Of a stretch of DNA of 64,000 nt, positions 52,925 through 64,000 are shown one piece after another. Position 1 is the stretch's first letter. Every line of letters starts with the position of its first letter. Position numbers and translations under genes: made by a program. The notes below the pieces were generated by a model. The model did no database searches. It was given only the letters and a program-made list of their open reading frames with translations, and was not told the origin of the DNA. Source of the stretch: Colletes latitarsis (lineage: Eukaryota > Arthropoda > Insecta > Hymenoptera > Colletidae); contig NC_135137.1 of the NCBI RefSeq assembly GCF_051014445.1, forward strand, positions 34,597,501 through 34,661,500, read 5' to 3'.

Positions 52925-53674
52925 TAAAACTTTAGGTACGTGCAATTTCAAAACTAGTAATGATCTCTGCATTATTGAACCACTGATAGAAGCGGTAAAT
53001 CTTCCTCTTTAAAATAGCTTTCGGTTTTTGGCGATCCGATTTCCCGTTTTGGAAATATCGTAATTTATATGAAAGGGTAATTTTTCAATTTTCACTATCT
53101 CTCATGGTCCGCTGTACTAGCGCCTATTAGAAATACTAAAACTTTAGATGCGTGCAGTTTCGAAACTATTAGTGTTTTATCAATTATTGAGCCATCGTTG
53201 GCAGTGGTAAACCTTCCTCTTTAAAATGGCTTTTGGTTTTTGTTGATCGGACTTTCCGTTTTCGAGATATCGTAATTTATGTAAAAGGGTATTTTTCTTA
53301 ATTTGTCTATCTCCGTCTTCGTCTAACGCGTCGCGTCGGACCTCTTTGTCTCGTACGTGACCGAGTGGCCGAGTGGCCTAGTTACTACGAGCACGTGCGG
53401 TCAACGACCTTGCAAGGCCGTAGTAAGAATGTTCATTGATCTCGTGACGTAAACAAAGGCTTCGGTCTCATCCAATCGACTTGAAATTAAAATCCTCATA
53501 TCTCCGGAACTAATTATGCTATCGACTCGTTTGAACGCTCATTTTAAAGGCTATTTCATCCCCTATCCGATGACTATACCACCTACTATAATTCATGCTG
53601 CCTTCTATGTTTATTTTCACATTTACTTTGAAGCTACATACTCAAAGTAGTTTCAGCAATTCCTATTAATTATA
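52925..53674 (+). mobile_element. Foldback-like repeat, family 2 copy B, about 750 bp, with duplicated left arm
   Basis: Positions 53137-53674 align end to end with copy A at 15228-15773, including the CpG-rich centre and the right arm with CATATCTCCGGAACTAATT. The left arm occurs twice. AAAACTTTAG starts at 52926 and again at 53138, and both are followed by a TTGAACCACTGAT-like and CCTCTTTAAAATGGCTTT-like sequence. The arm was thus duplicated in tandem with a 212-bp period. The stem is more decayed than in copy A. There is no coding capacity. Confidence 0.85.
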
Positions 53675-56600
53675 AATTATTTATTTAATTGAGAACGAAT
53701 TTAAATTTGTATATAGGGTGTTTGCGTAATTGCTAGCCAGCATTTTTCCTTCCCGCGTTCTATAACCCGGAGACCCGTTTACGTGTCGCGCTCGAGGAAA
53801 TTAATTCGTTGAACCGCGATTGATATTCATGATCCATCGAGTATGAGAAAGCAGGTATACGAAGTGAAAATGGGGATTCGAAATCTCTATAGCGTATCGG
53901 CGTGTACACAATACCTACAGGTCTACGGGCCGCTCTTACAAATTCCGGCAATGGTGGAGCGCGGTACGATAGGCAAGAGACGGCGGCCCGGTACATTGTT
54001 CGGAATTTATAAAATGATATGCAAATCCCGGCAATATCCTCCCGCTGGTAGTCTCGCTTCAATTCAACCTGTCCTCCCTTTTCCTTTCTTCCTATCGGCC
54101 TTTTCTGGCCCTGACGATCTCTCGAGCCACGTCCTTTTGCCCACCGCGCGCAACGCCGCGACTTGTTTCTTGCATAATGCATGGCCCACTCTTATCGATG
54201 GTCTGAGTAGGGTCTGGTTCGGGGGCGACGAGCCGTACGACTTCGAAAGCTGCACTTTCCACGGCGAAGGGTTGGAGCGTTTAGAGTGTCTCGGGGCCCG
54301 GGCGGCACAGTTCAGACACAGGTCGAACCTTTTTCACGAATGACGAGGCATCAATGTTTCATGGAAATCACGAAGAGTGACGTATCCATTTCGTGGCTTC
54401 AATTATTTACGCGCCACGCTTCCGTCGCCCCGGCGCCTTTCGGTTCTTTCCGTCGGTCTCGCATCGATCTCATTACGCGGACTCCATCGGCGCGAATGAC
54501 GTTGACGTTTGCTTCGGATTTTTCGGCTAGCGTCCCGACGGAACAACGGCACAAAAAATTCGTCGAAGGCTATTTTAGAACGGGAGTTGCAAAATTATTT
54601 TTAAAAATGTACGTACGCTTGTAGATTTTCAGAAATCCTAAAACTCTCATTATTTTCTATCTTCGTTCTTCTTAATCTCTTTTTTACGTCTTTAATTAAA
54701 TTTAAAAATTTTCCCTAAACGGCTGGTGTTATGGTCACCGTCGTTCCCAAATTTAATCTAACGTCTCCATACATAGGAGACTGTTGCCAACTAATAGGCA
54801 CATTTATAGCAGGATCTGCTAGAATAAGTTCATTAAAGAATCCACCAGAACCAAGGCAAACTGCAACAGCGTTCGCTGTTTAAATCAGGCTACGAATTTT
54901 TACGTTCGTTTTAAACAAATTTTTGCGTCTTCGAGATTCGACTGTAACACGAATCTGGCCGCGTGCCAATCAAATTGTCTCGCGCGTCATAGGTTCTCTC
55001 GTCCCTGCTCCAAACGCTTTTGCATTATTGGTTTCCTCGAGCTTCTAAATAGTCTGTTCGCGGCGAGTCCGTCGTTATCGCCGGCGATAACAATAACTCG
55101 AGCGCGGCAATTATTTTGCTCGACAAATTGAGAGAAAATCCCGATGCTGATCCAGCAGTTCCCCGCCCGGATATCGCTATTACGACCATTCGTTATCATC
55201 TTCGCGCACGGTCACCGATCGGAAGCAAAAATATTCTGGTTGATAGCGTAACGGGGCTATCGCTCGTAAAATTTGCACATCCACGACCTTTCTCGCGAGA
55301 TCCCGTCGCGCCATTGGTGCCAAAAGACGCGTATAATTGCGAAGAACGAGACGGCGTAATGTCCCGGAGCCGAATCCTTTAATCCTGGAAAGACCGAGCC
55401 GCGGATCGCCGCGATTAAGACCGGGGGAAGCTCCTAGAAGCTACTTATGTTATCCATAATTACCTTCGGGAAATGACCTTTCCAAACAAATATTTTACCA
55501 GCGATTCCAGCGAAAAATCACACGCTGGGTTGTAAACTTTACTGGATAAGTCTGTGACACCATGAAGCAGTAAAAATAGTGCCAATGATAATGTTGTCGA
55601 CGATAAAATCACTTGACGTAAGCCTGTGCCAAACATTATGGTATCAGTCAGCGAAAGCAAGAGTAATAATAAGGATAAGGTAGTTACAATAGCATTTGAT
55701 AATAATATTTTGGGAACATTGTACGCACGAGGAAAGTAGTATATTTTTCATATTTTCTGACCGGTGGATTCGACAAGCTTTCTGTTCGTTTTAGTCCTTC
55801 TTGAGTTGATGGGGGCGTTATAGGAGGCTAATTTAACGACACGGTTTACCTTTCGTCCGCTAACGCGTGTTCCATCTCGAGGATTTCGTGCACGAGCGAA
55901 CGCGTGCCGCATATTGATGCGGGTTTTCACGGGGAAAGAAGTGGAAAAGCTGTAGCCGGTACGTTGGACGTATCTATTTTTATTTTTGCCTTGATTTCGC
56001 AGCTGTCGAAGCGTCAGTCGAACGACGGGACGTAGAAGTAAATTAAATAAACGGTTCAAAGTGATTTTTGTCGGCGGCGTATTGGAAAAGGTCTTCCGAT
56101 CGAGTTAACGATTTTATTTAAACTCGAACGCAATAAGGAGTAGGTCGCCATGATTGGATCATCTTCAATTTTATTTCGTTCCACGACTTACATCTGCCCG
56201 ATACTCATGGATTTATAGTTTGCAAAACTTTAAGGGTTGAAGTAGCTCCTCGAAGGTTATAAAAATAATCAAATATCATATATCAAATTTAGGAAAATTA
56301 CGAAATATAAGATAAATTGCCTGTACTGATTTGATTATTTATTGACTCTAATAATGATAGCCAGGTAGGGGAGAGGCTATCACTCTTTTAAATTTGTATG
56401 CTTCACAACGTAATAAAAGGGCAGAAAAATTGGCGTTGGGCGTCTCGATAGTGTCCTGTATATGTGGAGTAAAGAATCACGAAGGAAAATTTCGTTGTGA
56501 TTTAATATTGGTTATTCTATGATACGATATTGCGTCAGTTTCAATTTTGTTTCCATGGAACAATTTGAATTTCTTTTATAAATTGATTCCATGTAAAAGT

Positions 56601-59107
56601 AATGTATTCGAAACTGGATACTTTATGAAACATTCTCTTTGTCCTGTAGAATTCTGAAAAACGAATTTTTGCAATTTAGGTTGTGGAACAACAACGCTAT
56701 TACTTTGAAGTAATAAACTATCTTCTAAAATAATCACATGTATGAAATTAAGTAACTTTAAAAAGAATGTGTCATCGCATCATAGGATAAAGATAATATT
56801 TCTCTACGATTCCTTTTACCTTCGCTTAGAGCGAAGCTATAAACCCGTCCTCAGATACTAACTCATCCTGTATAAACTACTAAAATAAATATATTACCTT
56901 TTAGCTTGCAAATACCGTAGCTTCGTGATCTTATTGTTGCACGAAACTCCTCGAAATTAGATTTTGTCGCGCAACAAATCAATTGTTGACTTAACGCCAT
57001 AATATTTTAAAACAATGAAAGTACAAACTATAAGTACACGTTATCGTACCAATTTCAACAACTTTCCCCAATTATTAAACGAGAAAGCAACGCGTGTGAA
57101 TATTTCACGATACCGTGAAAGCGTTCACCTGCGAAGAATAATGGAATTTCCTTCGGGCCTCTATCCAATGCGCGAGTACACTTTCATGCGGTAAATACGT
57201 TAGAGCGTAACGCTATTATAGTATGCTTCGATAGCTTTCGGTTCCTCGAGTACTCATTTTAACGAGTGGAGTGCGGAGCACCTGTGTTTGCGCCCCCGCG
57301 TTGTCGTCGTCTACCGAAAAAACCTGACCAACGATATACATGGGGACGACGAAGCACGAGTCGTGCAAGCTAGTTTCCCTCGAAACGAGACGCGAGTCCC
57401 TCCGGAGACGGTGCACAGCGTGGGTGGATGGCCCTTGAAATATTACGGAATCGTTTTCTTTTGGATCGTGCGCCGCGTGGTCGTGCATTCGCGACAAAGA
57501 AATCGGAAAATACAGTAAAACTGGTTTGCGATATCCACTTTCGAACAACGATACAAATATCGTGCCACCAGAAAAGCACCGAGGGTTTACATCACCGCAA
57601 TGTGTTTCAAAAACACTTTTGGGAATTTATTTCCGTCAGGTGCACGTGTAATATATTCAATATTTTTTTTTTCTAATTCACTACATGGTTATCAAACAAA
57701 ATTTGAGCAAATTCGAGACTCGTCGATAGCGTTTATTTTTATACAATATGAGAAAATATGTTCAATAGTCTTTCGTTCTTAAGTTTGCATAGTTCGATTA
57801 CGCGCAGCTTTGGGTAAAGAAGTAGGAAAGATGGTACAACGCACAGATTAACTTCGTAACACAGATTTGTAGGAAGAGATTCCTTTCGTAGTGTTCACAA
57901 ACCGTTCCGTAGGTCATTATACGAAGCTTTACATTTATTTGCATTCAACGGTAGGAAATATACTATTAAAAGGATCTACACGTCTACCCGACAAACTAAC
58001 TTGACGAGTTGCAAACAGCGCGCTAAGTATTTTACATCAGGAAGCATGCGCTAAGTAAGCGTTTAGCAATTATAGTATCCTCCCCATTGCTGGGAGAGGA
58101 ACAGGAAGCAGCTTTCTGGGCGAGTACACATTGCCCGTTTGCACTTCATTACATCGAACACGTGAAAACACTGGCGCATAGTTTAGGAACGGAAAACTTC
58201 CTTCCCCGCGTCGAGCGCTGAGCAAATGCGGCATCGATGTAGACGTAATTAAATGTATAGTTAATGAACGAAAGCGTTTACACGGAGATGAAACTTTCGG
58301 TCACGTTTCCACGAGACGTGCCACGCTCGCGAGACACTCCGAAATAGCGGAGCGGCAGTCTAACGTTAATACGTGGCACGACTCTGACTAATTACGCTTC
58401 GAAGCGGTCGATGCTTAGAAAATGAACCGCGAATCCGCGCGATACTCGCCACATTGTTCGCGATGCCAGCAGAATATGGTCAAAGACATTTTAAACGTTT
58501 CTTTTGTATCTATTTTCTACACTCGATCACTTAAAATTAATTAGAACATATCAAGACAACCAACTGGACCTCGTCGTTAGTCACAAATGAAATTACGTTG
58601 AAAAGATTGATAATAATCGTTAAAATCACTTCTCGCGTATTAACAATTTCAATGTTGACGTTTACAGTGTTTTACCGCGTGATTAAACCAGCGAATTTTC
58701 TCAAATTTATCATCCTTTCAACAAGTGACTCTGCATACAAATTAAAAGCACCAACTCATGATAATATTGAAACAATTTTAGTTAAATATGTATTTCGGTA
58801 CAAATTACAAGTAATAATAATAAAATTATTAATGTTCCGTAAATTTACATGTATAACGCGCGTATACATTTTGTATATTTGATAAGTTAGTAATTGCATA
58901 AACATTCGCAGAATAATAACAAGGGTACATAATAGCAACTAAAACACATTTTAATATCTTAATTTATTGAGCCATAACTATGATAAAACGTAATTTTGGA
59001 CATCAATTTTAGGAATTTCAGAACGATCGGTCTTCTAGCATGATAGAGACACAAACGAGAAATACCAATTCATTTCATAGCAGTCAATATTACAGTTGCA
59101 TAATCTT
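53675..59107. other. Unassigned DNA with no supported gene
   Basis: A CpG-dense patch (53760-54560) holds the longest ATG-started frame in the window (53843-54343, 166 codons), with a 140-codon frame on the opposite strand over part of it. Neither is recognisable. Farther on, 55000-55400, 55750-56060 and 57220-57560 are CpG-dense, while 56100-57100 and 58480-59100 are strongly AT-rich. No RNA gene or dispersed repeat was seen apart from a possible element end near 53714. Confidence 0.5.
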
Positions 59108-59111
59108 TATA

Positions 59112-59676
59112 CAAGGTGTTCGGTCATCTCTGGGAAAAATTTTAATGCTAGAGGCCAAAATAAGACGAAAATCAAGAATACCAATTTGTTGATGGAGACT
59201 TCGTTAAGTAGTTATTAAAAAATTAAATTAAAAAATTTCAAATCATACACGGAAAAATTATTTTCGGTTGCAAGTGTCAGTTACAATCATTTTTGGTTAA
59301 TACATACACCCCCGAAATCCTACGCACTTTCGAGAAAAAAATTCTTTACCGAATATAGAATGTCTGACCATGAATGATGATTCCCCTGAAATTCGGCGAA
59401 ATTGAAAAGTTTGAAATCGTTCTAAAAAAATTATTTTTGGCTAGAGGAATCAATTACAATCATTTTTGGTGAATAGACACCCCCCCCCCCCCCCCCCGAA
59501 ATCCTACGCATTTTCGAGAAAAAAATTCCTTACCGAAAATATACTGTGTGGTAGGAAATGTTTCTATAACTTTATAACGAAGCCTCAATCAACAAATTAG
59601 TAACCTTGATTTTCGTTTTATTTTGGCCTCTAGAATCTCCTATTAAAATTTTTTCCTGTAGTGGCCGAACACTTTG
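59112..59676 (-). mobile_element. Complete non-autonomous DNA transposon, family 1 copy C, inverted, 565 bp
   Basis: The ends are CAAGGTGTTCGG and CCGAACACTTTG, each with one change from the family CAGGGTG. TATA lies on both sides (59108-59111 and 59677-59680). The inverted-repeat arms match copies A and B, but the internal modules read in the opposite orientation, so the element is inserted on the minus strand. Two modules are present (GAAATCCTACGCA at 59314 and 59498). It shares with copy B an ATGGTCAGACAT segment missing from copy A. It has no coding capacity. Confidence 0.92.
59480..59497. repeat. Run of 18 C inside family 1 copy C
   Basis: The tract lies exactly at the short G/C run of the internal module (four to five bases in the other copies). 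It is either a slippage expansion in this copy or an assembly or sequencing artefact of a homopolymer. Confidence 0.9.
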
Positions 59677-59680
59677 TATA

Positions 59681-61640
59681 TTGCAATATAATAAAATAGA
59701 ATCTGCTAGAGGGCGAGGTCTGACTATGGTGCACCTCTTCTACTGATTTTGTCTCCACAGATCTGTTGCTTGATTTTTCCATAAATATTCTTCTCAAATT
59801 GTTAGATATTCGATAATCCAACTTCAGTCACATCAGTGTTAACAGAATAGAACCGTGTACAAGGCAAAAATTCTTTTTCTAAATAATCGTAAACTAAATA
59901 ACTCGTAGTGTTTATTTCGCTATCCAGCTTTAGTTTCTTCAACGACTCGAACGCGAGAATTAGTATTTCCAGTTCCATGTATGGCGGAAATCGATTCTTC
60001 TAAACTCACCAACACAGTAGCTGACTTTCATTTTTGTTCCCGATTCGCTGAAAAATGTTCGCTTAAAACTATTCAGCGTCGCGTTTTCGTCGACCAGTTT
60101 CGGTAACGGCTCGCTAGCGGAAACGAATTGCCAGCAAATTGTAAACCTTGCGGCACCTATGCGGGTTCAGTTTTCCCGAGTTTTTCCGACAAACAGCGCG
60201 TCCGTTCGTCGGACGAGTCGTATGCTCGACCCCCCATTGTTACGCTTACGCACAGACATCGCTTTATTTCCACGGCGTACAAGTGTAAACGGCGAAACAC
60301 TGATTTACATAATGCTATGCATTATGCGACAATAAACATGCGCCGCGCGGATTCGCGAGCGACGTATCGTCGAGCCATCGGGGCGCTGATCGAAATTTCG
60401 AAATTTCTTCTCCCTCACACCCCCTCTCCATCCTCGACGCGTGGAATCTGTGCACGGAATCTACATCCTGATTGGCCGACACCGGCTCGTCCGGTCGGCG
60501 CGAAATTTACGATCGGTCGTGCAACGTGCCGCGTATAAATAAATTTCGGTTGAGCGTCACTGTTCACGGATGATCGCGACAACGTTGCCAATCGCAATTA
60601 GCATTCTGCGACCGCGATTATTGGATCGTGCAGCCTCGAAACTCCGTATAGTCGACAGCCACAGATTCTGCGCCGATAGAAAAATTTTTCTCCATTTTGA
60701 ATCTATACACTTCTGGCTTCATGTAATAGATTATTATTTATTATATAAGGATCAGCGAGAGAAACAGAATAGGTTGTTTTACGATTTTTAAGTTATTAAT
60801 TTTTTAACGTGAAGAATAGACTCCCCAAGAATTTAGAATTAACATCTTATCGTCTACTACATAAAAATCTAATTTTTAAAATCTATATTTTTAAGCTGAC
60901 AGTATTTTGCAAATACGTTGCAATAATTAGTTTTTGTCTCAGCTGGCGAGTGCAGTCGAGGAAAACTCGAACGCAGAATTCATTTTTCAGAAAAGGCCGC
61001 AGACAAACATTTTTTAACAAATTAGAAACGGAATTGAACTTTCGCTGCAGAGAGTTTTTGTCGCTGGCCGGATCAGAGTGGCTCGTCTAATTGTTAATTT
61101 GTGACGGCCAAACGGAACGAAACGTTCGCAATTAATTGCGATCGCCGAGTTACATCATAGGGGACAAATTCGTACAGGGGAAACTAAACGTAACAATTAG
61201 CTCCGCGGTGCACGTAGCAAAGTATGGAGATCGCTCGTGCAGCGAGCGAAAATAATTAAGCTTGAAAACCAAATACGCTGGGCTGTTCCCAGCGGTGAAA
61301 TGAAATAGAAATTAGAATACACAAGTTTATGGCGTTTTAATGAATGTGCAGTGTCTGAAACAGACCCAGTAGATAATAACTGGTTCACGGTCCAACTTGC
61401 TGCACCTGTTCCCGGTAAAGGTTCAATTAAAAGTCGGCGAGTACAGGATGAACGGGCGTAGACCGTTAATTTATAAAAATTATATTATTTTATTCTGCGA
61501 GACGCACGAGGCTGTGTGTTTATTAAATTTGGGAGTATAATATTATTTGGCGCGTCGGGAGGCTGACTTTTCTTTTGGATAATGAAATGTATTTTTTAAT
61601 TAGAACTACCGCCTGTTTGGAATTTCTCGCGATGAGTTTA
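59681..61640. other. Unassigned DNA with no supported gene
   Basis: A CpG-dense patch at 60050-60660 holds a 136-codon frame at 60128-60538 that is not recognisable. TATAAATA at 60534-60541 with TCACTG at 60557-60562 looks like a minimal core promoter ahead of an ATG at 60570 (73 codons), but the product resembles nothing known. The rest is AT-rich. Confidence 0.45.
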
Positions 61641-61752
61641 TTATTATATTTTCAGTGCTAAAATTTGGAAGGTTCGGATAACTCTGCGAAACAATAATTT
61701 TCGAAGATCTAATTTCATAAAACTATTCCTGGGGAAAAGATCAAACTGATTC

Positions 61753-62103
61753 AAATCCTTGGTTTTCTCAAGATTTGCTGCAGAGTTTGAAAATATGAAT
61801 GCCTTATACTTTGCTCTAGTTTTACCGCACCTTGAACTTTCATACGTCGTTTGGACACTTTCCACCTCGTCTCACATATTACTACTGGAGCTGATTCAAC
61901 ATAAATTTCTGCTTCAGATAGCTTTTAAAATAGGTTATCGCATGGACTTTAACGATCATAATTATGATCCAATCTTCAGACAATTCAAGGAGTTATGTCT
62001 CCTTCACGGGCACATAACAGACGATATTTTTACGAATTTTTTAGTATGTATGAAACGAGTAATAAGCAGTAAAAGGAAATTTTTATGCGCATATAGGACT
62101 TGA
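61753..62103 (+). pseudogene. Decayed LINE reverse transcriptase C-terminal fragment, second lineage
   Basis: The frame reads LYFALVLPHLELSYVVW, then LELIQHKFLLQIAFK, then MDFNDHNYDPI and LCLLHGHITDDIF. This is the conserved C-terminal RT region usually seen as LY..LVRPHLEY..VVW...LE..Q.KFLR. Just before it another frame reads LIQILGF, the motif expected immediately upstream, so a frameshift lies near 61765-61775. Key residues are eroded: LVRPHLEY has become LVLPHLEL, and the usual RR pair after the leucine run is lost. No RT core, tail or target duplication was found. It differs in sequence from the LINE at 15834-17245, so it came from another family. Confidence 0.85.
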
Positions 62104-64000
62104 GCAAACAATATGGCGGCGATATGTCGTCAGTCTAATAAGACGTGCGCGAAACAAAATTTGTACAATGAAAAATGGGACTTTTCCAAATTTTTACATT
62201 TCATGCATTTGTTTCGAAGTCACGTCCATTTAAATTGAAAAATTTCCAATTTTTCGCTCCGTACAAATTCTACTTCACCTGCTGTTTCAATAACTTTCGC
62301 AATTAATATTTTTGTCAGCCTTGTTTCACGTAAAATATAAATTTGCTCATAAAATAAGGGTTGAATTATTGTATTTCAAGCGTTTGTTCCGTAGTTATGA
62401 CATTTCGTTCAGTGCACTTTCCACTTCGTTTTTTAATAACTTTCCCATCGCATTGACGATAAACGATACGGTTTAAAATTCCTCGACCAAGGAATGATAC
62501 CTTCTTCGTAATCTTACTTCTTGGAAAGAACTCGATTACACTTTTTATCGAACAAACTCGTCGATCACAGCCGAGAGGTTAATTAAGAAATATTTCGAAT
62601 CGAGAATCATTCTTTTAATAGATAAATATCGTGTTCAATCGCGGTTGAAAATAGAGAAACACGTATTAATGGGACGGCGGAGCACACAAATAATTGATTT
62701 CTCTTACGAGGGTCGCCGTCCGTCCCTCTCGGCGATCCCGTTCGAAATTCCTGAACGCATTCGACGCGATTAACAGCCGGTAACAAGCAATTACGATTGC
62801 CTGGCTAATGGAAGAAAGTAACGGGGGGGCATCGAAAACGCGCACGTAACGTGTTTGTCGCCCTGTTCGGTAATTTCGGCAAAGAGCGACAAGATTACCA
62901 AAGGAAGGGCACAGTCGACGCTCGCTCAAATCACCGACGATCACAGGTCTACGTTAATCGTTTATTTATAATTGGCTAATCGAATATCTCGCGTTATTGC
63001 GCGAATCGTCGGGGTCGTTCGCGTAATTAATTTCGTCTGTATCCAACGCCGTGAAAGTGGGGGGTAGGTAGAGGGGGCGTGAATCCATTTAAAATTTCAA
63101 AATTGATTTGGCGTCGAGCGCGTTACGGTTACACGCGTGGAACGCGCCGTTAATGGAAGAAACGACCCAGCGTCAATTAACGCCAATAACACGGCTGTCA
63201 ACGTCGCGAAAACGATTCCCGAGAAATTACGCCCGGCCAACGAAATTATTTCCACCGTAAGCGTAACGTCAACCGCGATAACTTGTAACGGATGAATTGC
63301 TCGCGACGCTTCTTCGTGTTTCGTTGCTCGTCGATAAATAGCGTCGAAGAACGTTTCGTCGATTTAAATATTTCACGTGCATTGCAATTCATTCTTCCGC
63401 GGAAAGGGATAACGGTTTTGTACACAATGTACGAATCAAATCGGTTTACGATAAAACAAAATTTCGTTTCGACGGATCCATTTGCTATTTAACGATGTGT
63501 GTGCGTTGGCTTATTCTATCAATGAAACCTCAGTTAATATATTTAATATAACTTTTAAAATACTCTCTAACGTGGCTTGTTACGCGTCATAATATTTCGT
63601 AAAAAGATATTTGTAGCATTTGAAATGGAAAAGTGTTCCAGCTAATCCTGTTTGACGTCGTACGTCGTCGTCCCTGGGAGTCGAGCTTGTCCGTGAAGTC
63701 ACGTTCACATCGGCATAATGCGGGGCTCTTCGTCTCGTGCAGACTCGCGGACACGCATAACAGAACACGTTGACCTGACCTATGGCCAGGACGCGAACGT
63801 GCGAAAATTGGCGATCTCGCGGCGACAAAAAGCCCCCGGATACAGAGAATACCGTACGCGAGACGACACATCAACCTACGTATCCCATAAATTTGGCTTT
63901 ACGTTACCCGGGGCGTTTATCACTTACGAAATATCGCGGACAACGACGGCTCTGTTACGGTACCGCCTCCGCCCCTTGTTACCGTAAAATTATAATTATC
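62104..64000. other. Unassigned DNA with no supported gene
   Basis: AT-rich DNA to about 62640, then CpG-dense DNA with short frames on both strands (up to 95 codons at 63587-63874 minus and 92 codons at 62666-62944 minus). None is recognisable, and the window ends without a gene boundary being visible. Confidence 0.5.

Noticed and set aside
60534..60791. TATAAATA, TCACTG and an ATG-started 73-codon frame
   Set aside because: Spacing is plausible for a core promoter, but the frame has no known similarity and no signal peptide I trust. I kept it only as a remark in the interval entry.
1..64000. CRISPR arrays, operons, phage or bacterial gene clusters
   Set aside because: There are no regularly spaced short direct repeats with unique spacers, no dense coding, and no ribosome-binding-site pattern. 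The window is eukaryotic in character.

Overview
The window looks like a gene-poor stretch of an insect nuclear chromosome, either intergenic DNA or the inside of a very large intron. I found no exon, RNA gene or CRISPR array that I can name with confidence. The background is AT-rich, with many short CpG-dense patches and few long open frames. That mix, plus decayed LINE reverse-transcriptase remnants and several small inverted-repeat elements, suggests an insect and perhaps a hymenopteran (ant, bee or wasp). The order-level guess is inference from composition only.

What can be supported is repetitive DNA. (1) A family of non-autonomous DNA transposons with CAGGGTG/CACCCTG ends and roughly 100-bp inverted terminal repeats has three complete copies (1110-1626, 46389-47435, 59112-59676, the last inverted) and one 5'-truncated copy (4772-4912). 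Each complete copy is flanked by TATA and carries an internal direct repeat module of about 112 bp. (2) A 448-bp element (38307-38754) has the same outermost CAGGGTG end but an unrelated interior. (3) A foldback-like repeat with nested inverted repeats occurs at 15228-15773 and 52925-53674; the second copy has a duplicated left arm. (4) LINE remnants lie at 15834-17245 (a YADDTQ catalytic box and a separate C-terminal reverse-transcriptase segment) and at about 61753-62103 (a different lineage).

Two local duplications are not explained by those families: a three-unit 50-bp minisatellite (22458-22607), and a pair of diverged 186-bp blocks (28935-29120 and 29493-29679) that align almost without gaps. 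Several short perfect palindromes and TATA-like sites are noted as weak regulatory candidates, the most interesting being twin hairpins just downstream of a TATAAAA at 24787. The spaces between these features hold only short open frames on both strands, most without an ATG start, with no recognisable protein family.

No functioning pathway or operon-like arrangement is visible. The layout is that of an old transposon graveyard in accessory chromosomal DNA.
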